A DNA stretch of 64,000 bases from JAWXBA01 sp048499805 (GCA_048499805.1 JASNZF010000008.1:1-64000); one strand, 5' to 3'. Shown: positions 54,101-63,252, numbered from the stretch's first letter. Numbers and translations: made by a program. The notes: generated by a model from the letters alone, not told the origin.

Positions 54101-57100
54101 TCAGAGCGGCAACCTCGTGGCCTCCAATGGCGTGTCGGTGACCGCCTCCCTGGCGTCAGGACCCGGCAGTCTGGGGGGCACCCTCGTGGCCACGACGGCA
54201 TCGGGAGTGGCGAGCTTTACCAACCTCTCGATCACCGGCACCACCGGCACCTACACGATCCGGTTCTCGGCCCCGGGCGTGACCAGCGCAGTCTCGGGCA
54301 CGATCGGGGTCGGCGCGGGAGCCGCCACGGCGATCCAGTTCGTGGGGACACCGCCGACGACGGCGACCGCCGGGGTGGCGCTGTCGCCGGCCATCGTCGT
54401 CCGGCTCGTCGACGGCGCCTCCAATCCCGTCGCGCAGAGCGGCGTGTCGGTGACGGCCGTACTGGCGAGCGGGGGCGGCACGATCGGGGGGACCACCGCG
54501 GTCGTGACCGATGGCACGGGAGCCGCCTCGTTCGCCAACCTGGTCCTCACCGGGACGGTGGGCACCTACCAGGTCCGCTTTGACGTCTCGGGATTCTCGT
54601 CGATCACCACGCCATCGATCGCCCTCGGCGCCGGGGCGGCGGCGAAGGTCGCGCTGACGACCCCTCCCAGCACGACCGCGACGAACGGTGCGGCGCTCGC
54701 CACCCAGCCGGTGGCCCAGCTGCAGGACGCCAGCGGGAATGCCGTGAGCCAGTCGGGAACGGTGATCATCGCCACGATCACCTCGGGCACCGGAACGCTG
54801 GCCAACGCAACCGCCACCACCAACGGGGCGGGGCAGGCCACCTTCTCGGGGCTCGCGATCACGGGAACGGCCGGATCCTTCACGCTGCAGTTCGCGACGG
54901 GTGCCCTGACGCCGAGCTCGGCACCGGTGACGCTGCAGGCGGGCCCGGCCGCGAAGCTGGCCCTGTTCCAGGCACCGGCAACCACGGCGACCAGCGGAGC
55001 CCTTCTCGTTCCGCAACCAGTCGTCCAGCTCCAGGACCAGAGCGGCAACCCGGTGAGCAGCGCCGGGGTGACGGTGTCGGTCGCGCTGGCCACGACGCCG
55101 GGCGCGTCGACCCTCAATGGCGTGACCGCGGTCCCGACCGCCGGCAACGGGCGCGCCACCTTCACCGACCTGGCGATCGCCGGCGTCACCGGCGGCTACA
55201 CCCTCGCCTTCTCGGCGCCCACCCTGACCGGTGTCACCAGCGGCACGATCACGCTGGGCGCGGGGGCGGCGACCCAACTCACCTTCAGCACCGCACCGCC
55301 GGCGAGCGGCACCAATGGCGTGGACCTGGCACCGCCGATCGTGGTCCAGGCCCGGGATGGCAGTGGCAATCCGGTCGCCCAGGCCAACATCTCGGTCACC
55401 GTCGCGCTCGGCACCAACCCCGGCGGGGTATTGAGCGGCACCTCGCCAGTGATCACCGACGCCGGTGGCGCGGCCACCTTCAGCGACCTCCGGATCACGG
55501 GCACGGCCGGGAGCTACACCCTCAGCTTCTCCGCGAGCGGGCTCTCCGCGGCGACCTCGAACCCGATCGCCATCGCTGCGGGTCCCGCGACCCAGATGGC
55601 CTTCACCACGGCGCCCCCGGGCACGGCTGCCAATGGCGCCACCCTTGCGCCCGCGCCGGTGGTCCAGCTCCGCGACCAGAGCGGCAACGTGGTGGCCGCC
55701 ACCGGCACGGGCGTCACGGCAAGCCTCATTGCCGGTGCCGGAGGCACGCTCGGCGGCACGACGCTCGTGAACACCACCTCGGGCAGTGCCTCCTTCGGCA
55801 ACCTGCAGATCACCGGCCCGGTGGGGAACTACACCCTCCGCTTCGCCTCGCCGAGCCTGCCCAACCTGGACGCGCCCGCACCGCTCGCCCTCACGCCCGG
55901 TCCTGCGGCGGCCATCGGATTCGCCACCGCGCCGCCCGGCGCCGCGACCAGCGGCATCGCGCTCACCCCGCAGCCGCAGGTGCAGGTGCGTGACCAGAGC
56001 GGCAACCCGGTGGCCCAGTCCGGGCTCCTGATCACCGCCACCGTGAGCGCCGGCGCCACGGTCACCAACGCCACCGCGACGACCGATGGCACCGGCCTGG
56101 CGACCTTCGCCGGGTTGAGCCTGACCGGGGCCGCGGGCAACTACACCCTGGACTTCACGGGTTCACCGTACCCGGTGCTGACGAGCAGCCCGATTGCACT
56201 GGCGGCCGGAACCGCCACCCAAATGGTCTTCATCACCCCGCCGCCGGCCAGCGCGGTGAATGGGGACATCCTGGCGCCGGCCGTGGTCGTGGAACTGCGC
56301 GATGCCTCCAACAACCCCGTGCTGGTGGCCGGCACCAACGTGACCGTTACCCGGATCGCCGGCGGTGGCGTGCTGGTCGGCACCACGACGGTCCAGACCA
56401 CGAGCAATGGCCGGGCGACCTTCGCCGACCTTGCGCTCCAGGGCAGTGCGCCGGATACCTACCAGCTGCGCTTCGCCAGCAGTGGCGTGCCCAACCTCGA
56501 CAGCGGCAATATCGCGCTGGCGGTGGGGTCGGCCACCCAGTTGCTGTTCCAGGCCGCCCCGCCGACCTCGGCCGTCAATGGCACGACGTTCGGCTCCAAT
56601 ACCGTGGTGGCGCTTGGGGACCTGACCGGCAACCTGGTACCCACGAACAACGTCTCGATCGTGGCCAGCGTGGCATCGGGACCGGGGGCCACCCTGGGCG
56701 GCACGAAGACGCGGCTCACGGCGGGAGGCGTGGCGACATTCGATGACCTGCTGCTCACCGGCACCGCGGGAGGGTACACCCTCGACTTCACCTCCATGGG
56801 GCTCACCAAGGCGACCTCGAACACGCTCACGCTGCAGGCCGGGGCGGCGACCAAGATCGTCTTCATCACCCAGCCGCCAGCGAGCGGCGCCAGCGGCGTC
56901 GCGCTGACGCCCGCCACGGTGATCGAGGTGCAGGACGCCAGCAACAACCCGGTCCTCCAGGCCGGAACCACCGTCTCCGCCCAGGTCATCTCGGGGACCG
57001 GAAGCGTCAGCAACGCATCGGTGCTCACCGATGCCAGCGGGCGGGCCACCTTCTCCACGCTCACCATCTCGGGAACGGCGGGCAACTTCACCCTTGGCTT

Positions 57101-59363
57101 CTCGTCGGGATCGCTGACCGGGCTTCTCTCGGCGCCGATCGCCATCGGGCCGGGGAACCCGGCCAAGCTGGCCTTCATCGTCACGCCCTCCACCACCGCC
57201 ACCAATGGCGCGGCCCTGGCTCAGCAGCCGGTCGTCGAGCTCCGCGACGCCACGGACAACCCGGTGCCCCAGGCAGGAACGGGCATCACGGTCGCGGTGG
57301 GCACCGGCGCCGGGACGCTCACGGGGACCCAGCTGGTGGTCAACACCCTGGCCAACGGCCGGGCGTCGTTCGCCGGCCTGACGATCACCGGTCCGTCGGG
57401 TCCCCACACCCTTGAGTTCAGTGGCACCGGCCTCTCGACCCTGGTCTCGGCCACCATCACCGTGAATCCCGGTCCCGCCCATGCCCTGCTGATGGTGGCC
57501 CAGCCCCCGGGCAACGCCACCAGCTCGGCGGCGTTCGGGTCCGCCCCCAGCGTGCGCCTCGTGGACAGCAGCGGCAATAGCGTCGCGGTGGCGGGCACCA
57601 ATGTCTCGGTGGCGCTGGTGCCGAGCGGCGGTGGGGCCAGCCTCGGTGGCACCGCCACGCAGGCCACCGATGCCGGCGGCGTGGCCACCTTCCCGGGGTT
57701 GTCGATCACTGGCCCGAGCGGCAACTACCAGCTGGCGTTCTCGGCCGGGGGACTCGTTCCCGACACCTCCGCCACGATCGCGGTCACGGCGGCGACCAAG
57801 CTGGCGGTCGCGACCCAACCCTCGGCCACTACGCAGGACGACAGCGTCTTTGCCCAGCAGCCCACGGTCCAGCTGCAGGATGCCGGAAACAACCCGGTGG
57901 CGCTGGCGAATGTCGTGGTCACCGCCGCGATCAGCGCCGGCGGGGCCGGCACGCTGCTCGGCACCCTGACGGCCACCACCGACGGCACCGGCCTGGCGAC
58001 CTTCACTGACCTCCGGATCAAGGGCGTGACCGGGGTGCGCCAACTTGAGTTCACCGCCTCGGGACTTACGCCTGCCACCTCGACCAGCATCACCGTGACC
58101 CCGGGGGATCCGGCGGCCGTGGCGATGCTGGCCCAGCCGCCCGCGACCGCGGTCAGTGGCGGCGGCTTTTCCTCCGATCCCAGCGCCCGGCTGGTCGATG
58201 GGAGCGGCAACCCGGTGCCGACCGCCGGTACCAGCGTGACCGTTGCCCTGGTCCCCGCGGGTGGCGGCGCCACCCTCAACGGCACCTTGACACGCACCAC
58301 CGATGGGTCGGGGGTGGCGCTCTTCCCCGGGCTCTCGATCACCGGCCCGGGTGGCAACTACCGGCTGGCCTTCAGCAGTGGCACCCTGGCCCCGGACACC
58401 TCCTCCACCATCGCGGTCACCGCCGCGACCAAGCTGGCGGTCACGACCCAGCCCTCAGGGTCGGTGCCCAATGACGTGGACTTCCCGCAGCAGCCCCAGA
58501 TCCAGCTGCAGGATGCCTCCAATGCCCCCGTCGCACTGGCCGGCGTGGTGGTGACTGCCGCCATCGGGAATGGCGCCGGGACCCTGCTGGGCACCCTGAC
58601 CGCCACGACCGACGCCTCGGGTCTGGCAACCTTCACCAACCTCCGGATCCAGGGCGTGATCGGGGCTCGGGACCTGGACTTCTCGGCACCCGGGCTGACT
58701 GGCATCACCTCGGGCACGGTCACGATCACGCCCGGCACCGCCACGGCGCTGGCCGTGGTGACCCAGCCACAGGCCACCACGGTGGACGCCGAACCGCTCA
58801 CGACCGCGCCAGCCGTCAAGCTGGTGGACATCAGCGGCAACGATGTCGACTCCGCAGGGGTGAGCATCGATGTGGCCCCGACTCCTGCCGGGGCGACGTT
58901 GGGCGGCACCACGAACCAACCCACCGGGGGGACCGGCACCGCGACCTTCGCCGGGCTCAGCGTGGGAGGGACGGCCGGGACCTACCAGCTGGCCTTCAGC
59001 GGAACCGGGCTCACCGGGGTCCAGTCCGGCAACGTCGTCCTGACGGTTCCCGACACGATCGTGATCACCACGCCCCCGCCGGCCAATGCCGTGGACGATG
59101 CACTGCTCAGCCCACAGCCGACCGTGCGCGTGGACGATGGGGGCGGCACCGCGCTGGTTGGGGTCACCGTCACGGTGGACCTGGTCATCGTGAGCGGGGC
59201 AGGGACCCTCGCCGGGACGACGGTGCTGGTGACGGGGGCAGGGGGGACCGTCTCCTGGACCGACCTCAAGATCCAGACCTCGGGGGGGACCGGGCAGTTC
59301 CGGCTCCGATTCCGCACCGCCAACGGCACGGAGAGCCTCTCGGGGACCATAGACATTCCCTAG
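51165..59363 (+). CDS. Giant Ig-like-repeat surface lipoprotein
   Basis: A 2,732-residue lipoprotein. The signal (VARRFVAGLWAGTVLLTGC) ends in a lipobox with Cys near residue 29. Two BIG2-like domains follow (about residues 44-210; WSSSSNGVATVDASGLVRGV and WSSSDQNVATVSAAGIVTAV). Then come 24 tandem repeats of about 90-105 residues, each starting like QLTFTTAPPATA, continuing VVVQLRDGVGNP, and containing a TDGSGxATFxNL strand and a final TGTAGSYTLxFSA strand (bacterial Ig-like/invasin type). No anchor, protease or toxin domain follows the last repeat. It probably forms a long fibre on the cell surface for adhesion or contact. ATG 51165 has AGGCGGA 4 nt upstream. Confidence 0.88.
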   Translation: MHPRGSGSSVARRFVAGLWAGTVLLTGCPAEDGGTGVGGVLVVAQVQIEAGLRDVLIGGTRQLTATPRTSTGIAVPGKTITWSSSSNGVATVDASGLVRGVTQGTASIRATVDGVTGQVTVDVRPVPVASVTVVLGASSLVAGETTSAQAAAFDSIGGALGGRTVAWSSSDQNVATVSAAGIVTAVSAGPVNIIATIEGRSGLAPLTVLPRSAVKLGFIAQPTQTAAGASISPPVRVAFQDGAGATASTATGTITLAFSANPTGAVLGGTLSAPAVAGVATFPDLQIAKAGQPYSLQASALGVAGATSNSFAVVAGPAAALAIVTAPAGSAASGAPLGVQPVLELRDGLGNVVPQAGVTVTASVASGPGTLSGTVTALTNASGRATFIDLAIIGSVGSYTLQFKAPGLTDAVSSAIAIGAGGATQLTFGAAPPTTAVNAQALAPALRVQLRDGTGNPVAQAGVPVTASLASGNGVLAGTLNAVTAANGEATFADLRFTGVVGNFTIQFASAGLNSAITNPIALVAGAEHAISFLVAPPNTAVNGAALSVAPVVQLRDVSGNAVAKAGVTISVTVQTPVSGVLQGTVVRTTDAQGQVTFPGLSLLGQVGPYTLTFRSGALSEAIANPLQLQPGPATALAFRTPPPAGAQSGVALAPQPSVRVVDQSGNPLGTAGVSVAASLASGPGLLGGTLAATTDGSGDAIFGNLVLSGPTGGYTIRFSTAGLPALVSPTVTVGAGAATQVTFTTAPPATAQNGVAVAPAVVVQLRDGVGNPSAQAGVTVTASLSSGPGLLGGTVAAVTNGGGTATFANLVITGTTGAYVLQFAAPGLTTAVANPLTLMPGAASQLTFTTAPPGTATNGLDLSPAIEVQLRDLSGNPVPQAGVSVAAAIATGSGAALSGATSVTTDAAGLATFSTLRLTGTVGSFTLRFSSAGVSSATSNAIALQPGAAAALVVSTQPPPSTASGAVLSPQPVARLVDQSGNLVASNGVSVTASLASGPGSLGGTLVATTASGVASFTNLSITGTTGTYTIRFSAPGVTSAVSGTIGVGAGAATAIQFVGTPPTTATAGVALSPAIVVRLVDGASNPVAQSGVSVTAVLASGGGTIGGTTAVVTDGTGAASFANLVLTGTVGTYQVRFDVSGFSSITTPSIALGAGAAAKVALTTPPSTTATNGAALATQPVAQLQDASGNAVSQSGTVIIATITSGTGTLANATATTNGAGQATFSGLAITGTAGSFTLQFATGALTPSSAPVTLQAGPAAKLALFQAPATTATSGALLVPQPVVQLQDQSGNPVSSAGVTVSVALATTPGASTLNGVTAVPTAGNGRATFTDLAIAGVTGGYTLAFSAPTLTGVTSGTITLGAGAATQLTFSTAPPASGTNGVDLAPPIVVQARDGSGNPVAQANISVTVALGTNPGGVLSGTSPVITDAGGAATFSDLRITGTAGSYTLSFSASGLSAATSNPIAIAAGPATQMAFTTAPPGTAANGATLAPAPVVQLRDQSGNVVAATGTGVTASLIAGAGGTLGGTTLVNTTSGSASFGNLQITGPVGNYTLRFASPSLPNLDAPAPLALTPGPAAAIGFATAPPGAATSGIALTPQPQVQVRDQSGNPVAQSGLLITATVSAGATVTNATATTDGTGLATFAGLSLTGAAGNYTLDFTGSPYPVLTSSPIALAAGTATQMVFITPPPASAVNGDILAPAVVVELRDASNNPVLVAGTNVTVTRIAGGGVLVGTTTVQTTSNGRATFADLALQGSAPDTYQLRFASSGVPNLDSGNIALAVGSATQLLFQAAPPTSAVNGTTFGSNTVVALGDLTGNLVPTNNVSIVASVASGPGATLGGTKTRLTAGGVATFDDLLLTGTAGGYTLDFTSMGLTKATSNTLTLQAGAATKIVFITQPPASGASGVALTPATVIEVQDASNNPVLQAGTTVSAQVISGTGSVSNASVLTDASGRATFSTLTISGTAGNFTLGFSSGSLTGLLSAPIAIGPGNPAKLAFIVTPSTTATNGAALAQQPVVELRDATDNPVPQAGTGITVAVGTGAGTLTGTQLVVNTLANGRASFAGLTITGPSGPHTLEFSGTGLSTLVSATITVNPGPAHALLMVAQPPGNATSSAAFGSAPSVRLVDSSGNSVAVAGTNVSVALVPSGGGASLGGTATQATDAGGVATFPGLSITGPSGNYQLAFSAGGLVPDTSATIAVTAATKLAVATQPSATTQDDSVFAQQPTVQLQDAGNNPVALANVVVTAAISAGGAGTLLGTLTATTDGTGLATFTDLRIKGVTGVRQLEFTASGLTPATSTSITVTPGDPAAVAMLAQPPATAVSGGGFSSDPSARLVDGSGNPVPTAGTSVTVALVPAGGGATLNGTLTRTTDGSGVALFPGLSITGPGGNYRLAFSSGTLAPDTSSTIAVTAATKLAVTTQPSGSVPNDVDFPQQPQIQLQDASNAPVALAGVVVTAAIGNGAGTLLGTLTATTDASGLATFTNLRIQGVIGARDLDFSAPGLTGITSGTVTITPGTATALAVVTQPQATTVDAEPLTTAPAVKLVDISGNDVDSAGVSIDVAPTPAGATLGGTTNQPTGGTGTATFAGLSVGGTAGTYQLAFSGTGLTGVQSGNVVLTVPDTIVITTPPPANAVDDALLSPQPTVRVDDGGGTALVGVTVTVDLVIVSGAGTLAGTTVLVTGAGGTVSWTDLKIQTSGGTGQFRLRFRTANGTESLSGTIDIP

Positions 59364-59433
59364 TGGCTCCCAAGCGGCTATTATTCAAGGCTTTGGCAGA
59401 CGCGACCTCCTTGACCCGTTACTGGTTGACCTG

Positions 59434-60102
59434 ATGGCATCCTCTCCGGACAGCACGCCGACCACCGAGTCCTCTTCCGATGGAGCCTCCAACCTCCTGG
59501 CGCGCCTGCAGGCGCACCGGAAGGTCCTGACCGGCGCCGGGATCGCGGTGGCGCTGATCGTCCTCGTTGGGTGGTTCATGCTCGAGAGCGGGCGGCGGCG
59601 CGAGGCCGCCGCTTCCGGGATCCTCGAGGGGGCCTGGAGCCTGCAGGACCAGGGCGACCTGCCCCAGGCATCGGCCGAGTTCCAGCGCGTCGTCGATGGA
59701 TTCAGCGGCACCGATGCGGCCAACCAGGCGGTCCTGGCGCTGAATCAGGTCCGGATCGAGAGCGGCCAGTCCCAGATCGCTGCCGACGCCCTCACGGCCT
59801 TCATCGCCAGTGGCCCGTCCGCGGTGCATGCCTCGCCGGCCCACCGCCTCCTCGGTGTGGCGCAGGAAAACCTTGGCCAGGCAGCCGAGGCCGCCGCGTC
59901 GTACGAGCAGGCCGCCGCGCTCGCCACCCTGGGTCCCCTGAAGGCCGAGGCCCTCCTCAGCGCCGCCCGGGCCCATCGCAATGCCGGCAAGCCGGAGGAC
60001 GCCATCCGGGTGCTCCGCCTCATCCTCGCCGAGCACGGCGAGTCCGGGGTTGCTCCCGAGGCCCGCGTGCGCCTCGCCGAGCTGACCATGGGCGGCATGT
60101 AG
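59434..60102 (+). CDS. Membrane-anchored TPR protein (YfgM/TPR_21-like)
   Basis: A 222-residue protein with a polar N-terminus, one membrane helix (residues 34-51, GAGIAVALIVLVGWFMLE) and a periplasmic TPR array (about residues 60-215; ILEGAWSLQDQGDLPQASAE and AAASYEQAAALATLGPLKAE). The layout is that of YfgM, an inner-membrane chaperone-like protein near the BAM/Sec machinery. It follows the giant lipoprotein gene by 70 nt and could help its passage. A strong terminator follows. Confidence 0.75.
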   Translation: MASSPDSTPTTESSSDGASNLLARLQAHRKVLTGAGIAVALIVLVGWFMLESGRRREAAASGILEGAWSLQDQGDLPQASAEFQRVVDGFSGTDAANQAVLALNQVRIESGQSQIAADALTAFIASGPSAVHASPAHRLLGVAQENLGQAAEAAASYEQAAALATLGPLKAEALLSAARAHRNAGKPEDAIRVLRLILAEHGESGVAPEARVRLAELTMGGM

Positions 60103-60130
60103 TTCCGAGATGTCGTTGGCGAGGTATTCC

Positions 60131-60166
60131 AGGGGCTTCCGGTGATCCGGAAGCCCCTTTTTCTTT
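60131..60166 (+). terminator. Intrinsic terminator after the TPR protein gene
   Basis: AGGGGCTTCCGG (60131-60142) pairs perfectly with CCGGAAGCCCCT (60147-60158) around a TGAT loop, followed by TTTTCTTT. It ends the cluster that contains the giant lipoprotein gene. Confidence 0.9.
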
Positions 60167-60216
60167 CCCGCCGGGACGCCCCGGTCCCGCCCCATCCCAC
60201 CCAGCGAGGACGATCG

Positions 60217-62019
60217 ATGCCCACATCCACCCACCATCGCCTCCTTTTTCCGGTCCTGTGCTGCCTGGTCGTTACCCCGGCTGCGGGGCAGGCGGGAATC
60301 CCCGATGTCCCGACCCGGCAGGTGGGGATTGCCGGGGAAGGGTACGTCCTGCCGGCTTCCGAAGTCCTGGGGGCGACCACGAGCGAACTCCGGGAGCTGG
60401 TGGAGCGCTACGGTACCGATCGCCAGACGCTGCAGCGCCGTTGGCATGTGGAATACTCGCCCCAGCGCCGGGCCAGGCTGTCGGAGTTCCTGGCGGGCTG
60501 GCAGGGCCAGCTCCGCCAGCTGGACTTCACAGGGCTCAGCCAGCAGGGCCGGATCGATTACGTCCTCCTCCGGACGCGCCTGGAGTACGAGCAGCAGCTG
60601 CTCCGCCGCGAGGCCAAGGAGTGGTCCGAGGTGAGTCCCCTCGTCCCCTTCGCCGGGACGATCATTGACCTGATGGAGGCCCGGCGCCGGATGGAGCCGG
60701 TGAACCCATCGGCGGTGGCCCAGGCACTGACCGACTTGGCCCTCCTGGTCGACTCGACCCGCAAGCGCGCCGACTCCGTCGGGAAGACTCCTCCGATCAT
60801 CGCCTACCGCGCCGCCAGCGCGATCCGGAGCCTCCAGGGCACTCTCGGGCAGTGGTACCGCTACTACGCCGGGTACGACCCCCTCTTTACCTGGTGGGCG
60901 GCCCAGCCCTACAAGCGGGTGGACGCCGCCATGACGGCCTACCACAAGTTGGTCCGGGAGAAGCTCGCCGGCATCAAGCCGAACGAGGAGGAGCCGATCA
61001 TCGGCAACCCCATCGGCCGAGCGGCGCTGCTGGAGGACCTGGCGGCCGAGCTCATCCCGTACACCCCCGAGGAGCTCATCGCCATCGGGGAACGGGAGTT
61101 CGCCGTGCTCGAGGCGGAGATGTTGAAGGCCTCGCGGGAGATGGGGTTCGGCGACGACTGGAAAGCCGCCCTGGAGCGGGTCAAGACCTTGCATGTCGCT
61201 CCAGGTGAACAAACCGAAGTGGTTCGTGCGCTGGCGTTTGAGGCCATCGACTTCATCGAGAGCAGGAACCTCGTCACGATCCCGCCACTGGCCCGGGACG
61301 ACTGGCGGATTGAGATGCTGTCGCCCGAGGCCCAGCGGGTGTCGCCGTTCTTCCTGGGGGGGGATGTCATCCAGGTGGCGTTCCCGACCGACAGCATGGC
61401 CCATGAGGACAAGCTCATGAGCATGCGGGGAAACAACATCCACTTCAGCCGGGCCACGGTCCACCATGAGCTGATCCCGGGGCACCACCTCCAGGGGTAC
61501 ATGACCGCCCGGTACAACCCCCATCGGCGGGCGTTCAGCACCCCATTCTGGACCGAGGGGTGGGCGCTCTGGTGGGAGATGCTGCTTTGGGACCAGGGAT
61601 TCCCGCGGGGCCCGGAGGACCGGGTGGGGATGCTATTCTGGCGGATGCACCGGGCGGCGCGGATCATCTTCTCCCTCAAGTTCCACCTGGGGGAATGGAC
61701 CCCCCAGCAGTCGATCGACTTCCTGGTGGACCGGGTCGGTCACGAGCGGGCCAACGCCACCGCGGAGGTCCGCCGGAGCTTCCTGGGCACCTATTCGCCG
61801 CTCTACCAGGTGGCCTACATGATGGGGGGGCTGCAGTTCCGGGCGCTGCACGAGGAGCTGGTGGGCTCCGGTCGCATGACCAATCAAGCATTCCACGACC
61901 AGATCCTGAAGGGCGGGGGGATGCCGGTGGAGATGGTCCGGGCGATGCTGCTGGGCACGGCGCTGACCCCCGATTACCGCTCCCAGTGGCGGTACCTGGG
62001 AGACCCGCTGGGGAGGTGA
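60217..62019 (+). CDS. DUF885-family secreted protein (putative metallopeptidase)
   Basis: A 600-residue protein of the DUF885 family. A signal peptide covers residues 1-27 (LLFPVLCCLVVTPAAGQA). The conserved motif HHELIPGHHLQGYM is near residue 416 and resembles a HExxH-type zinc site with a longer spacing; TPFWTEGWALWWEMLLWDQG, about 20 residues on, supplies the Glu expected as a further ligand. ARIIFSLKFHLGEWTPQQSI is also family-typical. Family members are predicted peptidases, with the activity not established for most. GAGGA lies 6 nt before ATG 60217. Confidence 0.88.
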   Translation: MPTSTHHRLLFPVLCCLVVTPAAGQAGIPDVPTRQVGIAGEGYVLPASEVLGATTSELRELVERYGTDRQTLQRRWHVEYSPQRRARLSEFLAGWQGQLRQLDFTGLSQQGRIDYVLLRTRLEYEQQLLRREAKEWSEVSPLVPFAGTIIDLMEARRRMEPVNPSAVAQALTDLALLVDSTRKRADSVGKTPPIIAYRAASAIRSLQGTLGQWYRYYAGYDPLFTWWAAQPYKRVDAAMTAYHKLVREKLAGIKPNEEEPIIGNPIGRAALLEDLAAELIPYTPEELIAIGEREFAVLEAEMLKASREMGFGDDWKAALERVKTLHVAPGEQTEVVRALAFEAIDFIESRNLVTIPPLARDDWRIEMLSPEAQRVSPFFLGGDVIQVAFPTDSMAHEDKLMSMRGNNIHFSRATVHHELIPGHHLQGYMTARYNPHRRAFSTPFWTEGWALWWEMLLWDQGFPRGPEDRVGMLFWRMHRAARIIFSLKFHLGEWTPQQSIDFLVDRVGHERANATAEVRRSFLGTYSPLYQVAYMMGGLQFRALHEELVGSGRMTNQAFHDQILKGGGMPVEMVRAMLLGTALTPDYRSQWRYLGDPLGR

Positions 62020-62430
62020 GAAACCACTTCAGGCTCCTCCGGGACTCCCTCGAATCCACTTGAACGGGGTACCCGGGGGCAGCTTCAGCCGCCGGCAGGA
62101 GCGCTGGCGGTGCCCGAGGAGGGCCTTGGAGTCGGGTGGGGATCCAGGCACGGTAGCGATCAGGTGGCGGTCGTGGCTCCGGCTGAGGGCGATCGGGGCC
62201 TGACCTCGATTGGTGCCGGGTGGAATGGGGCATTTCTTGGGGTGACTTCTAGTACGTATAAGATGTATTATGTTAAGTTGCTAGGTGGATAAGTGTGGGT
62301 AACCCGGTCTCCCAGGTGGGAAACCACGAGGCGTGCCCCGCACCAGCATCATCTTGGAATGGGTTAAACAGTTGGGGTACAATCAGTTGCCCCATCGAAG
62401 CAAGGCCATGTCCTCGTGCGGGCCTTTCCG
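62020..62430. other. Non-coding region flanked by convergent genes
   Basis: These 411 nt separate the DUF885 gene (plus) from dapF (minus). No convincing coding frame is present; short open frames lack signals and composition. Bases 62235-62290 are clearly A/T-rich against the GC-rich background and hold the dif-like site. No strong terminator is visible on either side. Confidence 0.7.
62251..62278 (+). other. dif: dif-like XerC/XerD recombination site
   Basis: A 28-bp site with the architecture of dif. The XerC arm is AGTACGTATAA (8 of 11 identical to E. coli dif), the 6-bp centre is GATGTA, and the XerD arm is TTATGTTAAGT (10 of 11 identical). The inner TATAA and TTATG half-sites form the usual partial palindrome. 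XerCD acts here with FtsK to resolve chromosome dimers at the terminus. Gene orientation switches from plus to minus at this site. A mobile element using XerCD could carry a similar site, but no such element is seen next to it. Confidence 0.85.
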
Positions 62431-63252
62431 CTACGCCAATGTCCCCTCGAAGACCAGGCGACCTTCCCCACAGAGCCAGACATCCCGGCATTGGTCGTCT
62501 TCGATCCGTCCAGCCACCGAGAGGATCGAGCCGCCACTGGTCCGCACCTGCAGCGGCAGCTCCGCCAGCCCGGCCGACGCCAGGGCGAAGACGGAGCAGA
62601 TCGTCCCCGTACCGCACGCCCAGGTCTCCCCCTCGACCCCGCGCTCATAGGTCCGGATCCCCCAGGACGCCTCCGGGTGCCCGGCCAGCGGGCCCACGAA
62701 GTTCACGTTGGTCCCCGCCGGGGCGAACCGGGGATCGTGCCGCAACTCGCGCCCCCGGCCATCCACATCGACCCCGTCGAGGTCCTGGACGAGCACCGTC
62801 AGGTGCGGGACCCCGATATCCCCGATCCAGGCCCGGCCGGACTCTCCCGGCTGGAAGTCAAGCCCGACCCCGGGAGGCACCGGGAAGTCGGGAAACCGGA
62901 GCTCCGCCATGTGTCCGGGGCCGACGCAGCGGGTCTGCAGGTCCCCGGCGTCGGTCCGAAGGATCATCGCGCCCTCCGGGGCCAACCCGATCCGGGCCGC
63001 GAGCCGCGTGGCGCAGAGCGACCCGTTCCCGCACAGTGCCGCCCGGCCCCCGTCGGCATTGAAGTAGTGCATCCGGACGGTGGCGGGCCCCGCCTCCTCC
63101 AGGATGATCAGGCCGTCCGCGCCGACCCCGAAGCGCCGGTGGCACGCCGAGGCGATCCGGTCGGCCGGCCATTCGGACGGCGGCGAGACCCGGCCGTCGA
63201 GGAAGACGAAGTCGTTGCCGGATCCGGTCATCTTGAAGAACGGTGTCCCCAT
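62431..63252 (-). CDS. dapF: Diaminopimelate epimerase DapF
   Basis: DapF converts LL- to meso-diaminopimelate for lysine and peptidoglycan synthesis. The 273-residue protein starts FFKMTGSGNDFVFLDGR, has RRFGVGADGLIILEEAG, one catalytic Cys in LCGNGSLCATR (the usual GNGARC written GNGSLC) and the second in ETWACGTGTICS near residue 220. The ATG at 63252 shares one base with the stop of the upstream glycosyltransferase gene (TGATG); an open frame to 63300 is not needed. Confidence 0.94.
   Translation of the reverse strand: MGTPFFKMTGSGNDFVFLDGRVSPPSEWPADRIASACHRRFGVGADGLIILEEAGPATVRMHYFNADGGRAALCGNGSLCATRLAARIGLAPEGAMILRTDAGDLQTRCVGPGHMAELRFPDFPVPPGVGLDFQPGESGRAWIGDIGVPHLTVLVQDLDGVDVDGRGRELRHDPRFAPAGTNVNFVGPLAGHPEASWGIRTYERGVEGETWACGTGTICSVFALASAGLAELPLQVRTSGGSILSVAGRIEDDQCRDVWLCGEGRLVFEGTLA

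Noticed and set aside
52043..59356. Many minus-strand and alternative-frame ORFs within the repeat lipoprotein gene
   Set aside because: They arise from the periodic GC-rich repeats; none has a start signal or a domain, while the plus frame is continuous with a lipobox.
62110..62292. 60-codon plus-strand frame covering the dif-like site
   Set aside because: No ribosome binding site, no recognisable features, and the A/T-rich end is explained by the recombination site.
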